A stretch of DNA of 64,000 nt from Methylotenera_A sp046598525. GTDB taxonomy: Bacteria; Pseudomonadota; Gammaproteobacteria; Burkholderiales; Methylophilaceae. Shown piece by piece: positions 17,943-27,557 of the stretch. The stretch lies in NCBI GenBank assembly GCA_046598525.1, contig JBKJIJ010000021.1, positions 13,249 through 77,248 of the forward strand, written 5' to 3'. Made by a program: the position numbers and the translations under genes. The stretch's first letter is position 1. Each line of letters begins with the position of its first letter. Under the pieces are notes generated by a model. That model was not told the DNA's origin and ran no database searches. It worked only from the letters and a program-made list of their open reading frames with translations.

Positions 17943-18665
17943 TTAAATACGCGTAAATACTAAATCCCATACACCGTGGCCTAATTTAATACCGCGATTT
18001 TCAAATTTGGTTAACGGTCTGTAAGCTGGTTTTTCAGCATAATCTATCGCCGTATTTTTTAATTGCGGCTCAGCCTTTAGCGCGTCTAGCACCCATTCCG
18101 CGTACTCTTGCCAGTCAGTTGCCACATGAATGTAAGCACCCACTTTCAATTTGGTACAAAGCAGCTTTAAAAACTCGGCTTGAATCAAGCGGCGCTTATG
18201 ATGGCGTTTTTTATGCCAAGGGTCTGGGAAAAAGATATGTACGCCATCTAAACTATTATCTGCAATCATCTGTTGTAGCACTTCCACCACGTCATGCTGG
18301 ATGATGCGAATATTCTGGATGCTGGATTCTTCAATCAGCTTTAGCAAACTACCAACGCCTGGCGTGTGCACTTCTACCGCCACAAAATCGCAATCCTGCA
18401 AGGTTTGCGCGATTTTGGCGGTGCTTTCACCCATGCCAAATCCAATTTCTAGGATTTTTTTGCTATTAGGCCTAGCAAATACTTGATTCAAATCCAGTAA
18501 ATTTTCGGCATATTCAATGCCAAATTGTGGCCAAACCGTTTCTAGCGCATGCGCCTGGCCTTTAGTTAAACGGCCCTGACGCAACACAAAGCTGCGAATA
18601 CGGCGGTTCATATGTGCGTTTGGCACATCGTTTTCAGGTGTTTCTGTTTTAATTAAATCGGTCAT
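17943..18665 (-). CDS. trmB: tRNA (guanine-N7-)-methyltransferase
   Basis: Makes m7G46 in the tRNA variable loop using SAM. The 240-residue native protein starts MTDLIKTETPENDV at 18665. It shows the SAM-binding ILEIGFGMGESTAKIA, the TrmB block HIFFPDPWHKKRHHKRRLIQ and the tail TKFENRGIKLGHGVWDLVFTR. No stop codon separates it from the DUF559 reading frame upstream, so a 392-residue fusion from 19121 is also possible. No good SD is visible before 18665; a TATAAT lies a few bases before the ATG, so the trmB start may be used on a leaderless or very short mRNA. Confidence 0.92.
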   Translation of the reverse strand: MTDLIKTETPENDVPNAHMNRRIRSFVLRQGRLTKGQAHALETVWPQFGIEYAENLLDLNQVFARPNSKKILEIGFGMGESTAKIAQTLQDCDFVAVEVHTPGVGSLLKLIEESSIQNIRIIQHDVVEVLQQMIADNSLDGVHIFFPDPWHKKRHHKRRLIQAEFLKLLCTKLKVGAYIHVATDWQEYAEWVLDALKAEPQLKNTAIDYAEKPAYRPLTKFENRGIKLGHGVWDLVFTRI

Positions 18666-19121
18666 GGCAAGATTATACTTGATTCCCCTCTCCCGCCTGT
18701 GGGAGAGGGCTAGGGAGAGGGATAAATTATTTATTATGTGCTGTCGAATGTCTTCAAGCACGCCCTCTAGCTCGCTCAGCACCTGATTATTCCAAAATCG
18801 CAATACTCGAAAACCTTGGCTCTCAAGAAACTGGGTTCGTTTTGTGTCATACAGTGATTGAATTGCATGCTGACCACCGTCCAACTCGATAATCAACATT
18901 TGCTCTATGCATATAAAATCCGCTATGTATGGACCAATCGGCTTTTGACGCTTAAATTTTAGATTTAAAAATCTACTGGCGCGTAATCGATACCAAAGCT
19001 GCTTTTCTGCATCCGTTTGATTACGGCGTAATAACTTTGCATTGTTTAATATCTGGTTCAATTGCAACCCTCTCTCTAACTCTCTCCCTGCAAGGGAGAG
19101 AGGATTTGGTGCATCTTGCAT
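18666..19121 (-). CDS. DUF559 endonuclease-like domain, in frame with trmB
   Basis: About 150 codons from the ATG at 19121, which directly follows the midA stop, reading without a stop into trmB. Residues 27-130 form a DUF559 domain: LLRRNQTDAEKQLWYRLR, FKRQKPIGPYIADFIC, LIIELDGGQHA and GFRVLRFWNNQVL. This family resembles very-short-patch-repair nucleases; the D/E positions in ADF and IELDGGQH suit a PD-(D/E)XK-type site. Its ends are two inverted G/A-C/T repeats, so it looks like an inserted cassette. Whether it is made as a free protein or only as a TrmB fusion is unknown. Confidence 0.75.
18683..18721. repeat. Inverted repeat at the trmB side of the DUF559 cassette
   Basis: CCCTCTCCC-type tract followed by GGGAGAGGG-CTAG-GGAGAGGG, able to fold on itself. 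The matching copy at 19068-19103 is in the opposite orientation. When translated as part of the long frame it gives the linker LSLSLALSHRRERG. Confidence 0.7.
19068..19103. repeat. Inverted repeat at the midA side of the DUF559 cassette
   Basis: CCCTCTCTC-TAAC-TCTCTCCC followed by GGGAGAGAGG, the inverted partner of the copy at 18683-18721, with several substitutions. It lies within the first 20 codons of the long DUF559-trmB frame (NPLSLAGRELERG), close to the midA stop. Confidence 0.7.
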
Positions 19122-20351
19122 TTACAGCATATGCGCTTTATCGCCGCTTTTAAAACCGATTAATGGCGCATCAAAATTTTTGCTTAACGCTATTACCTTA
19201 AACAATTCACCCATTTCGGCGGGGGATAATAGTTTTTGCGCGGCGGCGGCCATTGGTGTGTATGCCGCCATATCGCTGGGTGAAGTTTCACTTAATATTT
19301 CTAACAAGCCGCAATTCATTAAAAAGCTGGCTTGATTGCAATAGCCGGCCAAATTTAAGTTTTGCGAAACGCCAGCCTGTGCAATCGCTGTAAAATTGAC
19401 ATGGGCGGTAATATCTTGCAGGCCTACATAAACTAGCGGATTGCTATGTGCGTAATGTTGGTAATGACACATCAGCGTGCCTGTATTGCGTTGAGCGTGA
19501 TAATACTCGGCGGCACCAAAACCATAATCAATCATCAAAATTACGCCCTGCTTTAAACTGGCAGCCAAGCTATGAATTAAACCTGTTGCGGCTGGGCAAA
19601 ATTCGGTTAAATAATCGATTGGCAGTGAGTGCGCGCTTACTTCTTCATTTAATTTTCCTGCAGCCATTGGCTTATCTTGCCAAATAAAATTCTCTTCAAA
19701 ACCCACACCGCGTTCAATTAAACCTTGTTGCGTGTTGCCTACAAGGTGCACAGCAATCGCGTCTAATACTTCATTGCCAATGATTAAACCGACAAAATCT
19801 GCTGGCAACGCATCTAGCCAAACAATGCGCGAAAATAAATCGCTGGGCAATTTTCGCAAGTTTTCTAGCTGTATCTGGCGTAAGTAATCGCTCACTTCTA
19901 AAATATAATAATGCGCAGGTAGTTGCTGTAATCGCTGCAATTCAAGCAGTAAATCGGCGGCCAATTTGCCTGTGCCAGCGCCTAATTCTAAAATGTCGCC
20001 TTGGATTTTACTTGAAATTTGGGCTTCGCTTGAAATTTTGGCTTCACTTGAAACTTGAATTTCGCTTAAAACCTGCGCCACTTGCCTTGCTAAAGTGCGC
20101 GCAAACAGCGGCGAAATTTGTGGTGCGGTAACAAAATCACCGCCGCCATTTTGATTATCGGCGAACTTAACCGCGCCGCCGCTGTAATATCCTAGGGCGG
20201 GCGTATATAAAGCCATCTGCATAAAGCTGGCGAAATCTATCCAGCCACCGGCTTGTTCAATTTTTTGCTGAATTATTCGGCATAACTGCTGGCTGCGATT
20301 TTGTGCCGCTTGGTCAGGAATGGGTAGATTTAGATGTAATGTTGAGGCCAT
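19122..20351 (-). CDS. MidA-type class I SAM-dependent methyltransferase
   Basis: A 409-residue COG1565/NDUFAF7-like protein. Known relatives are protein arginine methyltransferases linked to complex I assembly in eukaryotes; the bacterial substrate is unclear. It has the N-terminal FMQMALYTPALGYYSGG, the SAM site GDILELGAGTGKLAADLL, ILEVSDYLRQIQ and the GNEVLDAI loop. Just before the SAM site is an insert of four six-residue repeats (SEIQVS, SEAKIS, SEAQIS, SKIQGD), an apparent in-frame 18-bp expansion at about 20001-20070. It is divergent from the reductase gene, only 38 bases away. Confidence 0.9.
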   Translation of the reverse strand: MASTLHLNLPIPDQAAQNRSQQLCRIIQQKIEQAGGWIDFASFMQMALYTPALGYYSGGAVKFADNQNGGGDFVTAPQISPLFARTLARQVAQVLSEIQVSSEAKISSEAQISSKIQGDILELGAGTGKLAADLLLELQRLQQLPAHYYILEVSDYLRQIQLENLRKLPSDLFSRIVWLDALPADFVGLIIGNEVLDAIAVHLVGNTQQGLIERGVGFEENFIWQDKPMAAGKLNEEVSAHSLPIDYLTEFCPAATGLIHSLAASLKQGVILMIDYGFGAAEYYHAQRNTGTLMCHYQHYAHSNPLVYVGLQDITAHVNFTAIAQAGVSQNLNLAGYCNQASFLMNCGLLEILSETSPSDMAAYTPMAAAAQKLLSPAEMGELFKVIALSKNFDAPLIGFKSGDKAHML

Positions 20352-20401
20352 AAGCCATTATAATATTTGAATACTAAAGTGAGTGAATCTTGAGAGAATC
20401 T

Positions 20402-21172
20402 GTGAATAATAAAGTCTTGAATCAGCAAGCATTAAATCATAAGGTGGTTTTAATTACGGGCGGCGCAAAACGCGTAGGCGCGGCCATTTGCCGTGAACTT
20501 CATGCTTGCGGCGCGCAAATAATGATTCACTACAAAACTAGCACAATCGAGGCGCGCGCTTTGCAAGCCGAATTAAATTTACAGCGCGCCAATTCGGTAG
20601 CGATTATTCAGGGTGATTTGCTTAATATGGCGGTTTTGCCCAGCTTGATTCAAGAAACCATGAAGCATTTTGGCAAATTAGATGTGTTGATTAATAACGC
20701 ATCTAGCTATTACGCCACCGAAATTGGCGCGATTACAGAAGATAATTGGCACGATTTAGTGGGCACCAATTTAAAAGCGCCGATGTTTTTAGCGCAAGCG
20801 GCGGCGGCAGAATTGCGCAAAAATCACGGCTGCATTGTGAATATTACCGATATGCATATTGAACGACCTAAAAAAGGCTATGCCGTGTACAGCGTGGCAA
20901 AGGCTGGCTTGGTCACCTTAACAAAATCGCTGGCGCATGAATTAAGCCCAGAGGTGCGCGTAAATGCGGTGGCACCCGGGCCTGTGCAATGGCCAGAAAA
21001 TAATCCGCAATTTGATGAAGTGTATCGGCAACGGGTGATTTCACAAACTTTGCTTAAAAAAATTGGTGAGCCAAATGACATTGCCAAAGCGGTTAAATTT
21101 TTGGTGGCCGATGCGCCGTTTATTACTGGCCATGTGCTGGCGGTGGATGGTGGACGTAGTTTAAATTTATAG
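20402..21172 (+). CDS. FolM/PTR1-like pteridine reductase (SDR family)
   Basis: Short-chain dehydrogenase likely reducing dihydropterins. The glycine motif TGGAKRVG, with Arg in place of the usual Gly-rich spacer, marks the pteridine-reductase subgroup. NNAS, YSVAKAGL (catalytic Tyr-Lys) and VNAVAPGPVQWPE follow. Two non-ATG starts compete: TTG at 20390 and GTG at 20402. I prefer GTG, with GAGAG about 7 bases before it. Length is about 256 residues. Confidence 0.85.
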   Translation: MNNKVLNQQALNHKVVLITGGAKRVGAAICRELHACGAQIMIHYKTSTIEARALQAELNLQRANSVAIIQGDLLNMAVLPSLIQETMKHFGKLDVLINNASSYYATEIGAITEDNWHDLVGTNLKAPMFLAQAAAAELRKNHGCIVNITDMHIERPKKGYAVYSVAKAGLVTLTKSLAHELSPEVRVNAVAPGPVQWPENNPQFDEVYRQRVISQTLLKKIGEPNDIAKAVKFLVADAPFITGHVLAVDGGRSLNL

Positions 21173-21187
21173 CGGATTGCCGCAAGG

Positions 21188-22507
21188 CTAGGCTTGAGAT
21201 AGAAAATCGGCCGATTCAATGCCTTTAATTAGGTCAACAATATGCTTGGCGGCAACGGGTTTAGAAAACAAATATCCTTGTGCCGCATAGCAACCTAATT
21301 TTTTGAGCTTTTGATACACTTTTGTATTTTCAACGCCCTCTGCAATCACATCAATATTCAAGTTTTTTGCTAACTCTAGCGTAGAGCGCACAATGGTTTC
21401 GCTAAATTTGTCGTTTAGCATAACTCTAATAAATTGCTGATCAATTTTAAGATAATGCAGCGGCAATTGTTGTAAATACAGTAGCGAGCTATAGCCTGTG
21501 CCGTAATCATCAATGCTGATTTTAACGCCTAATTCCATCAATCCTTCTAGCACGGCTTTAACGCGCGCAGGGTCAGAAAGCGCGCTGGACTCTGTAATTT
21601 CAATCTCTAAATAGCTGGCTGGCATGTTGTTTTGTACCAGTGCGTCTTTAATTTCATTGGCCAAATCAAAATTCATTAAATCTCTGGCGGTTACATTTAA
21701 TGCAATGCTAATCATTAAACCTTGCTCACTCCAAACCCGCCATTGCTTGGTTGTGTCGTTAAGCACAAGGGTAAATAGGCTATGAATTAAATCGGTGGCT
21801 TCTATTTGTGGTAAGAATTTATCAGGCGGCAGCAGCCCGCGTTCAGGGTGTTGCCAGCGAATCAGCGCCTCTACCCCCATGACTTTTTGGCCGCTAACAA
21901 ACACTTTGGGTTGGTAATAAACCACCAGTTGACGCTTGGCAATGGCGCTGCGAAAATCGACAAAAACCCAGCTTTTATCTTCTTCTATATCTTTTTGTTT
22001 ATCGTAAACTTCTACTTGAGATTGATTGCGCTTGGTGCTGACTAATGTGCGTTCGCATTCTTTTAGCATGGTCATGTAGCCCACTTTTTCTTGAGCCGCA
22101 TTAATCGATACGCCAATGCTGCAGGTCGCCTTTATCTTTAAACCATTCACATTAATCGGCTCATTTAACGATTCATGAATCTGCCAAGCTTGTGCTTCTA
22201 TATCCTGTCTATTCTTAATATTACTCATTAATAAGGTAAATTCATCGCCGTCCACCCTGGCGAATTGATGACCCTTTTTAAGGCACTCAGCGTAAAGATT
22301 CACGGCGATGGTTTTTAGAATTGAATCGCCGACACTAAAGCCAAAGGTGTTATTAATCGCCTTAAATCCGTCAATATCAATCAATAGCAAACCATTGTAG
22401 CCGCGACCTTGCTGGCTTAAATTATCAATATTAACTCCTGCCACATTCTCAATATGGTTACGATTAGGTATGCCAGTTAGGTAGTCTGTTCTATTTTGCG
22501 CCTCTAA
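21188..22507 (-). pseudogene. GGDEF-EAL half of a split cyclic-di-GMP protein
   Basis: Reads in the same frame as the membrane sensor half upstream, separated only by one TAA at 22508-22510. It begins LEAQNRTDYLTGIPNRN right after that stop, a normal GGDEF start. The active-site loop is RVDGDEF rather than GGDEF, so cyclase activity is doubtful. The EAL domain keeps VEALIRW, EITESS, DDYGTGYSSL, KIDQQF and EGVEN, so c-di-GMP hydrolysis is plausible. The first usable start, GTG at 22444, would cut off the first 21 residues of GGDEF. Options are a nonsense pseudogene, readthrough, or a still-active EAL fragment. Confidence 0.8.
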
Positions 22508-23389
22508 TTATTGGGTGACCCGCACAATATTTTGCACGGACGTTCTAAGCTGGTACCAGCCCAGCAACATGACCAAAAAGAATCCCACCAAAATACCTAT
22601 GGTGGCTGGGTGCAAGGCTTTAAAGTAAATAATCAAAAGGGTTACTGGCAATAGCAAAACCAAGGGCATCAAAAGCCTTAGCACATGCGTAATATGGCTA
22701 CTATCTTTGCTTGTCCTTGGAATCACTAACTTCTTCATATCAGGGTGCATAGCCACCGCGCCAAACAGCACATAGGCCAGCAGCCATAAAATTAAGTTAA
22801 AATCAGTAGGCACGCCTAAACTATGGCTGGTGCCATGAAAATACGATTCGCCAGCGGCAAATAATACTGTGCCTATCGCCAGTAGAATAAATGCCTTCGA
22901 TTGATTCGCTTCACTACTGACCCAAATCCAAAACAACATGCCAATTTCAATATAAGCAAAGGTCGGATAAATCATCCTAAAGGTCTGTGGCCTATGCAAT
23001 GAAAATCCATGCTCAACAATAGTGGGTAAAAATAAAAACTGCCAGCCGATGAGTATCAAGCTAGTCGCCATTATCCAGCCCTGAAAAAAACCGTGTTTAG
23101 GGAATTCACGATGAAGTTTGCTTGAAAACTGCCACAGCGCAGTCACCATTAACAGATGACCCAACAGCAGAAAAACATCGGCTGGTGATAAGGCTGCGCC
23201 AAACGCACCGCTGGCGTCCGTGTTGGCTTGAATAAGCCCACCGATAAATTGCGCCACCAACGATAATGAAAAGTAAATCCAAGGCCGAATCACGTCGGCC
23301 TTTTCGGATTTATTTAAATTTAGTCCCCAATAAACGCCCAATAAACCATAAAAAGAGACAATAAAATACCAAGTGTCGCGCATACTCAT
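22508..23389 (-). CDS. Membrane sensor half of the split GGDEF-EAL gene
   Basis: About 293 residues with eight or nine predicted membrane helices ending SVQNIVRVTQ, then TAA. The next codon continues as a GGDEF domain in the same frame, so this is the N-terminal sensor of one ancestral protein of about 730 residues. I place the start at the ATG at 23389 (MSMRDTWYFIV); the longer frame begins with TTG at 23449. No strong SD is seen for either. If expressed alone it would be a sensor with no output domain. Confidence 0.65.
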   Translation of the reverse strand: MSMRDTWYFIVSFYGLLGVYWGLNLNKSEKADVIRPWIYFSLSLVAQFIGGLIQANTDASGAFGAALSPADVFLLLGHLLMVTALWQFSSKLHREFPKHGFFQGWIMATSLILIGWQFLFLPTIVEHGFSLHRPQTFRMIYPTFAYIEIGMLFWIWVSSEANQSKAFILLAIGTVLFAAGESYFHGTSHSLGVPTDFNLILWLLAYVLFGAVAMHPDMKKLVIPRTSKDSSHITHVLRLLMPLVLLLPVTLLIIYFKALHPATIGILVGFFLVMLLGWYQLRTSVQNIVRVTQ

Positions 23390-23717
23390 GACATCGGTAA
23401 ATGGCAAGCAGAGCACAAAAAAATGCCTAGTATTAAATAAGCTTTCCAATCAACCGTGACTTTCAACATTGCCCCTTATGAAGAAAAAGCGTACGTTACG
23501 CGCGCATGCAGCTAAAGCTGAGCCATTAATAATGGCCTTACTAACCCCATTTTGAATAACTGTATAAGAATATTGCGTGGTTTTATTCGATGACAAATGT
23601 AAAATATTGTTAATTAATGGACGCGACTTGCTATTTAGCATGCAAAATCAAGCCACAGAACTTAATGCACGCCTTCAGTTATAATCTTAAAAACTAGCAA
23701 AAGATGATAAAAACAGC

Positions 23718-24623
23718 ATGATTAAGCACCTACCAGACAACCATTCCAATAACTTTATTAAGTTGCGCAACAGCCTTATCTCAAGCACAGGCAAAGCCAT
23801 TGGCGATTACAACATGATTGAAAATGGCGACACGGTGTTGGTGTGCATGAGCGGCGGCAAAGATAGCTACACCATGTTGATGATGTTGCTGGCGCTGCAA
23901 GAGCGCGCGCCGATTGATTTTAAGTTAATCGCCATGAATTTAGACCAAAAACAGCCTAACTTTCCGGCGCATGTTTTACCAGAATATTTTAAAAATTTAG
24001 GCGTGGATTACCGCATTGTTGAGGCGGATACCTATTCGGTAGTTAAAGAGAAAATTCCAGAAGGCAAAACCACCTGTAGTTTGTGCAGCCGCTTGCGTCG
24101 TGGCATTATTTACACCACCGCCAAAGAGCTGGGTGCTAATAAAATCGCGCTTGGCCATCATAGAGATGACATTGTAGAAACGCTATTTTTAAATATGTTT
24201 TTTGGCGCCAAGCTAAAAGCTATGCCACCAAAATTGGCCACCAATGACAAGCAAAATGTGGTGATTCGGCCGCTAGCTTATTGTGCAGAGAAAGATATTG
24301 CCAGCTATGCGCGTCAAATGGAGTTTCCGATTATTCCATGCGATTTATGCGGTTCTCAGGAAAATCTACAGCGCCAAAAAGTTAAAGATATGTTGCAAGC
24401 GTGGGAGCGTGAACAGCCAGGCCGCGTTAATAATATTTTCCGCGCCATTGGTAATGTAGAGCCATCGCACCTTGCCGATGTGAATTTATATGATTTTAAA
24501 AGTTTAACGCAGGCAAAATCTGAAGACGAAGATCCGCTATTCGGCGATATTGCTAATGAAGGTGCCGCATTAAGCATTAGCAGTAACGACGGCACGCGAA
24601 TTGAGTTCGCCAGAAACAAATAA
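23718..24623 (+). CDS. ttcA: tRNA 2-thiocytidine synthetase TtcA
   Basis: Iron-sulfur, ATP-dependent enzyme that thiolates C32 of certain tRNAs. The 301 residues contain the PP-loop SGGKDS (45-50), the CSLC pair (C120, C123) and a later CDLCGSQ; three cysteines of these motifs hold the cluster in studied homologues. HHRDDIVETLFLNMF is typical. It is transcribed alone towards topA, about 110 bases away. Confidence 0.96.
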   Translation: MIKHLPDNHSNNFIKLRNSLISSTGKAIGDYNMIENGDTVLVCMSGGKDSYTMLMMLLALQERAPIDFKLIAMNLDQKQPNFPAHVLPEYFKNLGVDYRIVEADTYSVVKEKIPEGKTTCSLCSRLRRGIIYTTAKELGANKIALGHHRDDIVETLFLNMFFGAKLKAMPPKLATNDKQNVVIRPLAYCAEKDIASYARQMEFPIIPCDLCGSQENLQRQKVKDMLQAWEREQPGRVNNIFRAIGNVEPSHLADVNLYDFKSLTQAKSEDEDPLFGDIANEGAALSISSNDGTRIEFARNK

Positions 24624-24734
24624 GCGATATTTACTGAAATTGTTGCTTTTTTTCATTGACTTATTGTCTAGTAGCCATTTAGCTTGCTATCATCTAATCA
24701 ATTACACCAATTAGCCCTTAATACATAGGCATTA

Positions 24735-27404
24735 ATGTCCAAACTACTCATTGTAGAATCACCTTCTAAAGCAAAAACGCTTAAAAAATACCTTGGTAAC
24801 GATTTTGAGGTGTTGGCTTCTTACGGCCATATTCGTGATTTAATCCCAAAAAATGGCGCGGTTGACCCAGCCAATAATTTCGCCATGAAATACGACATTA
24901 TTGAGCGCAATTCTAAACACATGGACGCGATTACGCGTGCGGTTAAAAGTGCCGATAGCATCTATCTGGCAACCGATCCGGACCGCGAAGGTGAAGCGAT
25001 TTCGTGGCATATTGCCGAAATTTTAGCTGAGAAAAAATTACTTAAAAACAAGCTATTAAAACGCGTTGAATTTAACGAAATCACGCAAACAGCGGTAAAA
25101 CACGCTATTGATAATCCGCGTGATATTGCCATGAACTTGGTCAACGCGCAGCAAGCACGCCGTGCGTTGGATTATTTGGTTGGCTTTAATTTATCGCCAC
25201 TTTTATGGAAAAAGATTCGCAGGGGTTTATCGGCGGGCCGCGTACAAAGCCCTGCGTTACGTTTAATTGTTGAGCGTGAATTAGAAATTGAAGCATTCGT
25301 TAGCCAAGAATATTGGTCAATTCACCTAGATGCGTTGAAACATGCGCACAGCTTTAACGCCAAATTAATTCAATTAAACGGCCAAAAAGTAGAACAATTC
25401 ACCGTTGTTAATCATGACCAACAGGCTGATATTGTTGGCAAACTATTGCTGGCCAGTGCTGGCAAAACCACCGTTTCGCGCGTTGAGAAAAAACAACGTA
25501 GCCGTAGCCCTGCCGCGCCGTTTACTACATCAACCTTGCAACAAGAGGCTGTGCGTAAACTTGGCTTTACTACTTCACGTGCGATGAGAGTCGCTCAACA
25601 GCTCTATGAAGGTGTGGATGTTGGCAGCGGTACTACTGGTTTAATTACCTATATGCGTACCGATTCGTTCAGTTTGGCGACTGAAGCGGTGATGAGTATT
25701 CGCGATTATGTGAAAAAGAATTTTGACGCCGATTATTTGCCAAAATCGCCGATTATGTACAAAACCAAAGCCAAAAATGCGCAAGAAGCGCATGAGGCGA
25801 TTCGCCCGACCGATATTGAGCGCAGCCCAACCGCCATGCGCAAATATCTAAACGATGAGCAATTTAAATTATATGAAATGATTTGGAAGCGCACGCTGGC
25901 TTGCCAAATGTCACCTGCCAAATTTGACGCGGTAAGTGTGGATTTAAGTGTTGGCAGTGAGGCCAATTTATTTCGCGCCACTGGCCAAACCTTGGTGTTC
26001 CCGGGATTTATCGCGGTGTATATGGAAGGCCGCGATGATGAAGAGGAAGAAGGCGAAAGCAAGTTGCCGCATCTTGAGGCTGGCGAAGTGTTAAATGTAG
26101 AAAGAATCTATGGCGATCAACACTTTACAGAGCCGCCGCCAAGATACGGTGAAGCCAGTTTGGTGAAAATTTTAGAAGAATACGGCATTGGCCGCCCTTC
26201 TACTTACGCCAGCATTATTAGCACGCTGCAAGACCGCGAATACGTGATTTTAGATAAAAAACGCTTTACCCCAACCGACGTAGGCCGCGTGGTGGTTAAG
26301 TTTTTAACGGAACATTTCACTAAATATGTGGATTACGACTTTACCGCCAACTTAGAAAATGCGCTGGATAACGTTGCCGATGGCTCACGCGAATGGATTC
26401 CTTTAATGGATGAATTTTGGCAAGGCTTTAATGCGCAAATTATCAGCAAGGCCGATGTTGATAGGCCAGGCAACGAATTGATTGATGAAGCTTGCCCAAA
26501 ATGTGGCAAGCCGCTGCAAAAACAACTAAGCCGATTTGGCACATTTATTGGCTGCACAGGTTATAACGATGAGCCAAAATGTGACTACAAACGCAGCATG
26601 AACGGCACCGCGCAAGCAGGCGCTGACCCAGTGACGATTGGCTTGGATGCTGAATCTGGCAAAGAAATATACTTAATGAACGGGCCTTATGGGCCGTATC
26701 TGCAAATTGGTGTAGCGGTTGAAGGCGAAAAGAAAAAGCCGAAACGCGTCAGTATTCCAAAAGAAATACCGATTCCTAGTGTGAATATCGATATCGCCAA
26801 TATGCTGTTATCACTACCGCGCGATTTAGGTTTGCACCCTGAAACCAATAAAAAAATCGTGGCTAATATTGGTCGCTTTGGGCCTTATGTCAATCACGAT
26901 GGCAAGTTTAAATCGATTCCAAAATCGGACAGTGTATTTAGCATTGATAACGCAGGTGCCGTTGCACTGCTAGCTGCCGCTAATACTGGCCCAGCGCCAC
27001 TATTAGAGCTTGGCGCGCATCCATCTGGTGAAGGCAGAATTGAAGTATTTGCGGGCCGCTACGGGCCATATGTACAGCATGGCAAACTGCGCGCAACCTT
27101 GCCAAAAAGCATTGAGCCTGAATCTTTAACATTAGATGAAGCACTTGGTTTGCTAGCTGAAAAAGCCGCTAAAGATGAAGCAACAGGCAAAACGGGCACT
27201 AAAAAAGTAGCGACTAAAAAAGCGCCTGCTAAAAAGACATTGGCTAAAAAACCGGCGGCCAAAAAAGCCAGTACTGCTACTAAAACAACAACTGAAAAAG
27301 CGGCTGTTAAAAAACCTGCGGCTAAAAAACCAGCCGTTAAAAAAGCGACGGTTAAAAAAACCACTACTGAAAAAGCAGCCACAGAAAAAGTAGCCGCTGA
27401 ATAA
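24735..27404 (+). CDS. topA: DNA topoisomerase I
   Basis: Type IA topoisomerase that relaxes negative supercoils. The 889 residues start with a TOPRIM domain (LLIVESPSKAKTLKKYLG, DPDREGEAISWH), with catalytic Tyr306 in GLITYMRTDS. A four-cysteine zinc motif (CPKCGKP to CDYKRS) and C-terminal GRFGPYV/GRYGPYV repeats follow. The last 70 or so residues are a Lys/Ala/Thr-rich tail of KKPA- and TEKA-type units, like histone H1, as seen in other betaproteobacterial TopA proteins. A strong terminator follows. Confidence 0.97.
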   Translation: MSKLLIVESPSKAKTLKKYLGNDFEVLASYGHIRDLIPKNGAVDPANNFAMKYDIIERNSKHMDAITRAVKSADSIYLATDPDREGEAISWHIAEILAEKKLLKNKLLKRVEFNEITQTAVKHAIDNPRDIAMNLVNAQQARRALDYLVGFNLSPLLWKKIRRGLSAGRVQSPALRLIVERELEIEAFVSQEYWSIHLDALKHAHSFNAKLIQLNGQKVEQFTVVNHDQQADIVGKLLLASAGKTTVSRVEKKQRSRSPAAPFTTSTLQQEAVRKLGFTTSRAMRVAQQLYEGVDVGSGTTGLITYMRTDSFSLATEAVMSIRDYVKKNFDADYLPKSPIMYKTKAKNAQEAHEAIRPTDIERSPTAMRKYLNDEQFKLYEMIWKRTLACQMSPAKFDAVSVDLSVGSEANLFRATGQTLVFPGFIAVYMEGRDDEEEEGESKLPHLEAGEVLNVERIYGDQHFTEPPPRYGEASLVKILEEYGIGRPSTYASIISTLQDREYVILDKKRFTPTDVGRVVVKFLTEHFTKYVDYDFTANLENALDNVADGSREWIPLMDEFWQGFNAQIISKADVDRPGNELIDEACPKCGKPLQKQLSRFGTFIGCTGYNDEPKCDYKRSMNGTAQAGADPVTIGLDAESGKEIYLMNGPYGPYLQIGVAVEGEKKKPKRVSIPKEIPIPSVNIDIANMLLSLPRDLGLHPETNKKIVANIGRFGPYVNHDGKFKSIPKSDSVFSIDNAGAVALLAAANTGPAPLLELGAHPSGEGRIEVFAGRYGPYVQHGKLRATLPKSIEPESLTLDEALGLLAEKAAKDEATGKTGTKKVATKKAPAKKTLAKKPAAKKASTATKTTTEKAAVKKPAAKKPAVKKATVKKTTTEKAATEKVAAE

Positions 27405-27423
27405 CTTGGTTTGAGTAATAAAC

Positions 27424-27460
27424 AAAAACGGCGCTAAATTTTAATTTAGCGCCGTTTTTT
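27424..27460 (+). terminator. Rho-independent terminator of topA
   Basis: Stem ACGGCGCTAAAT with ATTTAGCGCCGT, a 4-base loop (27440-27443) and a flanking A tract before and T tract after the stem. The symmetry means it could also work for transcription from the other side. Confidence 0.9.
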
Positions 27461-27557
27461 ATGTCACTTTTACTTTTGTCTAACTTTTGTTCATCAATCA
27501 AATTTGCAAATGTATAACTTCTTTAATTTGAATCAGATTTATAAGTTTTAAAAATTC

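Noticed and set aside
23450..23641. 63-codon minus-strand frame just upstream of the membrane sensor gene
   Set aside because: No SD, no recognisable domain, and it ends in TGA directly before a TTG; it looks like an open stretch in an intergenic region.
27059..27425. Two hydrophobic or Phe-rich minus-strand frames opposite the topA tail
   Set aside because: They are the reverse translation of Lys-rich AAA/AAG repeats, not genes.
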